Shown here piece by piece: positions 58,905 through 64,000 of a DNA stretch of 64,000 nt. Under the pieces are notes generated by a model. It saw only the letters and a program-made list of their open reading frames with translations, was not told where the DNA came from and searched no databases. The DNA is from Bacillus pumilus (GTDB lineage Bacteria > Bacillota > Bacilli > Bacillales > Bacillaceae). The translations under genes were made by a program, and so were the position numbers. The stretch's first letter is position 1, and every line of letters begins with the position of its first letter. The stretch is taken from the NCBI RefSeq assembly GCF_038738535.1, contig NZ_CP046128.1:1054001-1118000 (forward strand). The letters run 5' to 3'.

Positions 58905-59017
58905 CAAAAGAAATAGAAAGTAAGCTATTTAGGGACTTTTTTACGCTATTTCTTAAATCTGAATCTCATCTTCTATCGAGACCTTTGAACTAAAACATAT
59001 TATAAGGGGGAATACAG

Positions 59018-60655
59018 TTGAAAAAGCGTTGGTCTGTTGTTACTTTAATGCTTATTTTCACACTTGTATTAAGCGCTTGTGGTTTCAGCGGAAACAAATC
59101 AGGCGACAGCACGAGCAGTTCTGGAGAGGCTAAAACAACATTAAATGTGAATATCTCCACTGAGCCTTTTTCTCTACATCCGGGATTGGCAAATGATTCA
59201 ACTTCAGGAAGTGTCATCCGTCAGACTTTTGAGGGATTAACAAGAATTAACGCTGAAGGTAAGCCAGAAAATGCAATGGCTTCTGATATCAAAACAAGTG
59301 CTGATGGTAAAACATACACATTCACACTTCGTGATGCAAAATGGTCTAATGGTGACCCTGTCACAGCTAAAGATTTCGAATATGCTTGGAAATGGGCATT
59401 AGATCCTAAAAATGAATCTCAATATGCTTACCAGCTTTACTATATTAAAGGTGCTGAAGCAGCGAACAAAGGGAAAGCGAAAGTTGCTGATGTTGGCATT
59501 AAAGCTAAAGACGACAAAACGCTTGTAGTTGAGCTAGAGAACCCAACACCGTTCTTTACTGAACTAACTGCATTCTATACGTATATGCCAGTCAACAAAA
59601 AAGTGGCTGAAAAGAATAAAAACTGGTTCACAAATGCTGGTGAAAACTACGTATCTAACGGTCCATTCGTTCTTTCTAAATGGAAACATGGCGGTTCTAT
59701 CACGCTTGAAAAGAACAATGAATACTGGGATAAAGATACTGTGAAATTGAAAAAGATCAACATGTCTATGATCAAAGATACAAACACTGAGCTTAGCATG
59801 TTCAAAAAAGGCGAGCTTGACTGGGCTGGTTCACCAACTGGAAGCCTTCCAACTGAGTCTTTAAAAACATTGAAAAAAGAAGGCGGTCTTAAAATCCAAA
59901 CGATCGCAGGTATCTATAACTACAAATTCAACACAGAAGTAAAACCTTTAAACAATGCAAACATCCGTAAGGCCCTTGCATACTCAATCAACCGTCAAGC
60001 GATCGTTGACAAAATTACGCAAGGTGAGCAAGTGCCAGCTATGGCAATCGTTCCTCCAACAATGGAAGGATTCACTGATAACAAAACGGGCTACTTCAAA
60101 GATCACGATGTAGCAACTGCGAAAGAATTTCTTGAAAAAGGTGTGAAAGAATTAGGTTATAAGTCAGTTTCTGATCTTCCAGCATTGAAACTTTCTTACA
60201 ACACAGATGAAGGCCACCAAAAGATTGCTCAAGCAATTCAAGAAATGTGGAAAAAGGATTTAGGCGTGAAAGTTGAACTTGATAACTCTGAGTGGAACGT
60301 ATACATCGACAAAATCCACAGCGGAGATTACCAAATCGGACGTATGGGCTGGTTAGGTGACTTCAACGATCCAGTGAACTTCCTTGAGCTTTACAAAGAT
60401 AAAGACGGTGGAAACAACGACACTGGATGGGAAAGCAAAGAGTACAAACAATTGTTGAATGATTCTGCTAAAGAAACAGATAAAACGAAACGTGAAGAAA
60501 TGCTGAAAAAAGCAGAAGAAATCATCATCAACGATATGCCTATAGCACCAATTTACTTCTACACTCAGCTTTGGGTACAAGATCCAAAACTAAAAGGTGT
60601 GGTTGTATCTGGACTAGGTGATGTTCAATACAAATGGGCACATTTCGAAAAGTAA
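59018..60655 (+). CDS. oppA: Oligopeptide-binding lipoprotein OppA
   Basis: A 545-residue SBP_bac_5 lipoprotein. Signal peptide MKKRWSVVTLMLIFTLVLSAC with the lipobox cysteine at residue 21. The family signature YTFTLRDAKWSNGDPVTAKDFEYAWKWAL is near 98-126. It starts with TTG behind AAGGGGGAATACAG. In B. subtilis Opp imports oligopeptides and the Phr and competence signalling peptides. A hairpin follows before oppB. Confidence 0.95.
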   Translation: MKKRWSVVTLMLIFTLVLSACGFSGNKSGDSTSSSGEAKTTLNVNISTEPFSLHPGLANDSTSGSVIRQTFEGLTRINAEGKPENAMASDIKTSADGKTYTFTLRDAKWSNGDPVTAKDFEYAWKWALDPKNESQYAYQLYYIKGAEAANKGKAKVADVGIKAKDDKTLVVELENPTPFFTELTAFYTYMPVNKKVAEKNKNWFTNAGENYVSNGPFVLSKWKHGGSITLEKNNEYWDKDTVKLKKINMSMIKDTNTELSMFKKGELDWAGSPTGSLPTESLKTLKKEGGLKIQTIAGIYNYKFNTEVKPLNNANIRKALAYSINRQAIVDKITQGEQVPAMAIVPPTMEGFTDNKTGYFKDHDVATAKEFLEKGVKELGYKSVSDLPALKLSYNTDEGHQKIAQAIQEMWKKDLGVKVELDNSEWNVYIDKIHSGDYQIGRMGWLGDFNDPVNFLELYKDKDGGNNDTGWESKEYKQLLNDSAKETDKTKREEMLKKAEEIIINDMPIAPIYFYTQLWVQDPKLKGVVVSGLGDVQYKWAHFEK

Positions 60656-60689
60656 GAATTATAGTGTAAGAGATCTACGGCAAGGATCT

Positions 60690-60724
60690 TAAGGTATATG
60701 GAGGATGTCTCTCCATATACCTTT
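60690..60724 (+). terminator. Hairpin between oppA and oppB
   Basis: AAGGTATATGGAG faces CTCCATATACCTT around a seven-base loop, with only TTCTT after it. It is likely a partial attenuator or an mRNA-protecting stem that keeps oppA in excess. Confidence 0.7.
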
Positions 60725-60771
60725 CTTGCTGATTAGAGAAAATGTTGTAAAATCATGGAGGTGCAATTCCG

Positions 60772-61716
60772 TTGCTTAAATATATCGGTAAGCGATTAAT
60801 ATATATTTTAATCACACTGTTTGTTATTGTAACTGCAACTTTCTTTCTCATGCAGGCAGCACCGGGTGGTCCATTCTCTGGTGAGAAGAAACTTCCTGCT
60901 GAAATTGAAGCAAACCTAAACGAGCACTACGGGTTGGACAAGCCCTTATTTGTTCAATATGTAAACTACTTAGGTTCAGTTGCAAAATTAGATTTTGGTC
61001 CCTCATTTAAATATAAAGGACAAACTGTAAATGACTTAATCAGTTCTGGATTCCCCGTTTCCTTTACCCTCGGAATTGAGGCAATTCTCCTCGCATTAGC
61101 ATTTGGTGTATTGTTTGGGGTCCTTGCAGCGCTCTATCATAACAAGTGGCAGGACTATACGATTGCCATTTTAACGATCTTTGGAATTTCAGTTCCAAGT
61201 TTCATTTTAGCTGCGCTGCTACAATATGTATTTGCATCTGAGGCAAGCGTTATAGCGATTTTCCCAGTTGCAGGATGGGAGTCTTGGGCCAGCACCGTAC
61301 TACCTTCTATTGCACTTTCCTTCATGCCTATGGCATTTATCGCTAGACTTGCACGGTCAAGTATGCTTGAAGTTCTAAACAGTGATTACATTAGAACGGC
61401 TAGAGCGAAAGGATTAACGAAATCAGCTGTGACGATTAAACACGCAATTCGAAACGCATTGTTACCTGTCATTACATATATGGGACCAATGGCTGCTTCA
61501 GTGTTAACAGGTAGTTTTGTCGTGGAGAAGATTTTCGGTATTCCTGGATTAGGCTCTCACTTTGTCACAAGTATTACAAACCGTGATTACACCGTCATCA
61601 TGGGTGTCACAGTCTTCTACAGTATTATTCTATTAATCAGTATTCTAGTCGTTGACGTCCTCTACGGTATTATCGATCCTAGAATTAAACTGACGAAGGC
61701 GAAGAAAGGGGTCTAA
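60772..61716 (+). CDS. oppB: Oligopeptide ABC transporter permease OppB
   Basis: A 314-residue six-helix permease with N-terminal [19 protein letters not shown] and the EAA loop [20 protein letters not shown] (about 205-224). It starts with TTG behind GGAGGTGCAATTCCG. It is the partner of OppC. Confidence 0.94.
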   Translation: MLKYIGKRLIYILITLFVIVTATFFLMQAAPGGPFSGEKKLPAEIEANLNEHYGLDKPLFVQYVNYLGSVAKLDFGPSFKYKGQTVNDLISSGFPVSFTLGIEAILLALAFGVLFGVLAALYHNKWQDYTIAILTIFGISVPSFILAALLQYVFASEASVIAIFPVAGWESWASTVLPSIALSFMPMAFIARLARSSMLEVLNSDYIRTARAKGLTKSAVTIKHAIRNALLPVITYMGPMAASVLTGSFVVEKIFGIPGLGSHFVTSITNRDYTVIMGVTVFYSIILLISILVVDVLYGIIDPRIKLTKAKKGV

Positions 61717-61719
61717 CAC

Positions 61720-62637
61720 ATGGAAGAGATGAGAAAAGATTTATTTGTTCCTGCGACAGCTGACGCAGCAGAATCTGAAAAAATTTCTAAACCTAGTCTA
61801 TCTTTATGGAAGGATGCTATGCTTCGCTTCCGTGCAAATAAACTTGCAATGGTTGGTCTTTCAATCATTTTTATTATTGTGATGCTGGCCATCTTTGTTC
61901 CGATTTTTTCTAAATATGATTACTCGACGACCGATTTACTGAATGCAGACCAGCCACCTTCAAAAGAGCACTGGTTCGGTACAGATGATTTAGGACGTGA
62001 CATGTTTGTCCGTACATGGGTCGGGGCAAGAATTTCGATCTTCATCGGTCTTGCTGCAGCGGTCCTTGACGTGATCATCGGTATTATCTGGGGAAGTATT
62101 GCTGCGTTCAAAGGCGGCCGTACAGATGAAGTCATGATGCGTATCGCAGACGTTTTATGGGCAATTCCAACACTATTAATGGTTATCTTAATGATGGTTG
62201 TTCTGCCAAAAGGATTATTAACAATTATCCTCGCCATGACAGTCGTAGGCTGGATAAACATGGCACGTATCGTTCGGGGACAGGTTCTACAATTAAAGAG
62301 TCAAGAGTACGTTCTTGCTGCACAAACATTAGGTGCGAAAACATCTAGACTTTTATTTAAACACTTAATTCCAAACTCAATGGGACCAATTCTTGTCACA
62401 ATGACACTCACCATTCCTTCAGCTATTTTCACGGAGGCATTCTTAAGCTATCTAGGACTTGGTGTACCGGCTCCATTAGCGAGCTGGGGAACAATGGCGT
62501 CTGACGGAATTCCGGCCATGACGTACTATCCTTGGAGATTATGGTTCCCAGCCGCATTTATCTGTATAACAATGTTTGGTTTTAACGTGGTTGGAGACGG
62601 ACTAAGAGACGCTTTAGATCCGAAGTTGCGTAAATAA
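61720..62637 (+). CDS. oppC: Oligopeptide ABC transporter permease OppC
   Basis: A 305-residue permease: soluble N-terminus, first helix about 43-66, the family signature WFGTDDLGRDMFVRTWVGAR near 86-105 and the EAA loop YVLAAQTLGAKTSRLLFKHL near 197-216. It starts three bases after oppB and ends twelve bases before oppD. Confidence 0.94.
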   Translation: MEEMRKDLFVPATADAAESEKISKPSLSLWKDAMLRFRANKLAMVGLSIIFIIVMLAIFVPIFSKYDYSTTDLLNADQPPSKEHWFGTDDLGRDMFVRTWVGARISIFIGLAAAVLDVIIGIIWGSIAAFKGGRTDEVMMRIADVLWAIPTLLMVILMMVVLPKGLLTIILAMTVVGWINMARIVRGQVLQLKSQEYVLAAQTLGAKTSRLLFKHLIPNSMGPILVTMTLTIPSAIFTEAFLSYLGLGVPAPLASWGTMASDGIPAMTYYPWRLWFPAAFICITMFGFNVVGDGLRDALDPKLRK

Positions 62638-62649
62638 GGAGTGATTAGG

Positions 62650-63729
62650 ATGGAACGTGAACGTATTCTAGAGGTGAAAGACCTTGCAATCTCATTTAAA
62701 ACATATGGTGGAGAGGTTCAAGCCATTCGTGGTGTGAACTTCCACTTAAATAAAGGCGAGACACTTGCTATTGTAGGTGAATCTGGCTCTGGTAAAAGTG
62801 TGACATCACAGGCCATCATGAGATTAATACCGATGCCGCCGGGTTATTTCAAGCGCGGACAGATCCTGTTTGATGGGCAAGATATCGTCAAGAAAACAGA
62901 AAAACAAATGCAAACCATTCGAGGAAAAGACATCTCAATGATCTTCCAGGATCCGATGACTTCTTTGAATCCAACGATGAAAGTCGGGAAGCAAATTACA
63001 GAAGTACTGTTCAAGCACGAACAAATTTCAAAAGAAGCGGCTGAAAAAAGAGCCATTGAATTACTGGAGCTTGTTGGAATTGCAATGCCTGAAAAAAGAA
63101 TCAAGCAATACCCGCACGAATTTAGTGGCGGGATGAGACAAAGGGTTGTCATCGCGATGGCGCTCGCAGCAGATCCAAAGCTATTGATTGCCGATGAGCC
63201 GACGACAGCACTAGATGTAACGATTCAGGCGCAAATTTTAGAATTAATGAAAGAAATTCAGCAAAAGGTGGAAACATCTATTATCTTTATTACGCATGAT
63301 CTAGGTGTTGTCGCCAACGTCGCTGATCGTGTAGCCGTTATGTATGCAGGACAGATTGTGGAGACAGGGACTGTTGATGAAATTTTCTACAATCCAAAAC
63401 ATCCATATACGTGGGGGCTTTTAGCATCAATGCCGAGCCTTGACACAGATGGCGGAGATGAAGGAAAGCTGACTGCAATCCCAGGAACACCGCCAGATCT
63501 GACAAACCCGCCGAAAGGAGATGCATTTGCACTCCGAAGCGATTATGCAATGAAAATTGACTTTGAACAAGAACCGCCAATGTTCAAAGTATCAGATACG
63601 CATTATGTGAAATCATGGCTACTTCATCCAAATGCACCTAAAGTTGAACCGCCTGCTTCTGTAAAGGCGAGAATGCGTGAACTAGAAGGTAGCTACGAAA
63701 AACCTGTATTAGTAAAAGAGGGTGAATAG
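62650..63729 (+). CDS. oppD: Oligopeptide ABC transporter ATPase OppD
   Basis: A 359-residue ATPase. Walker A GESGSGKS (about 39-46), signature [12 protein letters not shown] (about 158-169), Walker [13 protein letters not shown] (about 178-189). The C-terminal extension has [17 protein letters not shown] without the cysteine cluster seen in AppD. ATG at 62650 follows AAGGAGTGATTAGG; a GTG three codons up overlaps that site. Confidence 0.94.
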   Translation: MERERILEVKDLAISFKTYGGEVQAIRGVNFHLNKGETLAIVGESGSGKSVTSQAIMRLIPMPPGYFKRGQILFDGQDIVKKTEKQMQTIRGKDISMIFQDPMTSLNPTMKVGKQITEVLFKHEQISKEAAEKRAIELLELVGIAMPEKRIKQYPHEFSGGMRQRVVIAMALAADPKLLIADEPTTALDVTIQAQILELMKEIQQKVETSIIFITHDLGVVANVADRVAVMYAGQIVETGTVDEIFYNPKHPYTWGLLASMPSLDTDGGDEGKLTAIPGTPPDLTNPPKGDAFALRSDYAMKIDFEQEPPMFKVSDTHYVKSWLLHPNAPKVEPPASVKARMRELEGSYEKPVLVKEGE

Positions 63730-63730
63730 C

Positions 63731-64000
63731 ATGGCAGAAAAACTGTTAGAAATCAAAAATTTGAAGCAGCATTTCCATACAGCAAGAGGGACTGTGAAAG
63801 CAGTTGACGGAGTTTCATTTGATATTTATAAAGGTGAAACACTTGGCCTTGTAGGGGAGTCTGGTTGTGGTAAATCCACTACGGGCCGCTCCATCATTAG
63901 ACTTTATGATGCGACAGATGGTGAGGTTCTTTATAAAGGGGAAAGTGTACACGGGAAGAAATCAAGACAAAAAATGCTTGAGTTCAACCGTCAAATGCAG
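63731..64000 (+). CDS. oppF: Oligopeptide ABC transporter ATPase OppF, N-terminal part
   Basis: The frame opens with ATG at 63731, one base after the oppD stop, behind GAGGGTGAATAGC, and runs off the right edge after 90 residues. [20 protein letters not shown] is the OppF-type start and Walker A GESGCGKS lies near residues 43-50. The rest lies outside the window. Confidence 0.93.
   Translation, partial: MAEKLLEIKNLKQHFHTARGTVKAVDGVSFDIYKGETLGLVGESGCGKSTTGRSIIRLYDATDGEVLYKGESVHGKKSRQKMLEFNRQMQ

Larger units (their letters stand above)
58576..59017. other. AT-rich divergent region before oppA
   Basis: About 440 bases of very AT-rich sequence. It holds the oppA promoter and a CodY-like site; no supported gene is seen. 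A 19-codon frame MYKTLFLL... at 58678-58737 has a weak AAGGATG site and is not called. Confidence 0.5.

Overview
This window is chromosomal DNA of a low-GC Gram-positive Bacillus. Gene order follows a long stretch of the Bacillus subtilis chromosome (yisP-yisQ-yisR, yitH, yitJ-yitK-yitL, yitS to yitZ, the argCJBD-carAB-argF operon, yjzC, yjzD, yjaU-yjaV, med-comZ, fabHA-fabF, yjaZ, the app operon, yjbA, trpS, the opp operon). Departures from it are a cobalamin-dependent metH behind yitJ, carotenoid genes at the yisP place, a citrate-hydroxamate siderophore operon, and a lipoprotein-chemoreceptor pair. Together they suggest a member of the Bacillus pumilus group. That species call is inference from remembered genomes, not a search.

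Layout. 1-1838: end of a carotenoid desaturase and a phytoene/squalene synthase. 1864-5696: MATE transporter, AraC regulator, acetyltransferases and a small membrane protein. 6007-14432: a six-gene, Fur-boxed operon in the order of rhizobactin rhbABCDEF, predicted to make schizokinen or a close relative. 14437-15291: acetyltransferase YitH. 15373-20853: methionine operon yitJ-metH (minus strand) behind a SAM-I riboswitch. 20937-22514: yitK and yitL. 22516-25371: a structured RNA element, then a BMP-type binding lipoprotein translationally coupled to a chemoreceptor. 25420-32419: the yitS-yitZ group, including a tiny 50-codon gene and a yitY broken by a one-base frameshift.

32490-41965: arginine biosynthesis operon from argC to argF with the arginine-linked carbamoyl-phosphate synthase inside it. 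42028-46829: yjzC, an MFS transporter, yjzD, yjaU, yjaV, and the competence pair med-comZ. 47061-49477: yjzB and the FapR-controlled fatty acid initiation/elongation genes fabHA-fabF. 49510-56302: YjaZ and the App oligopeptide ABC transporter (appDFABC), with an intact appA and a structured element between appA and appB. 56481-58575: yjbA and trpS, the latter behind a tryptophan T-box leader. 58821-64000: the Opp oligopeptide transporter oppABCD and the start of oppF, which runs off the window.

The most interesting non-coding signal is a pair of related RNA-like elements (22516-22607 and 54225-54376). They share an outer stem, an inner stem and a terminator hairpin with a compensatory base-pair change, and differ by a loop insert in the second copy. 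I see no CRISPR array, insertion sequence, prophage, rRNA or tRNA gene in the window.
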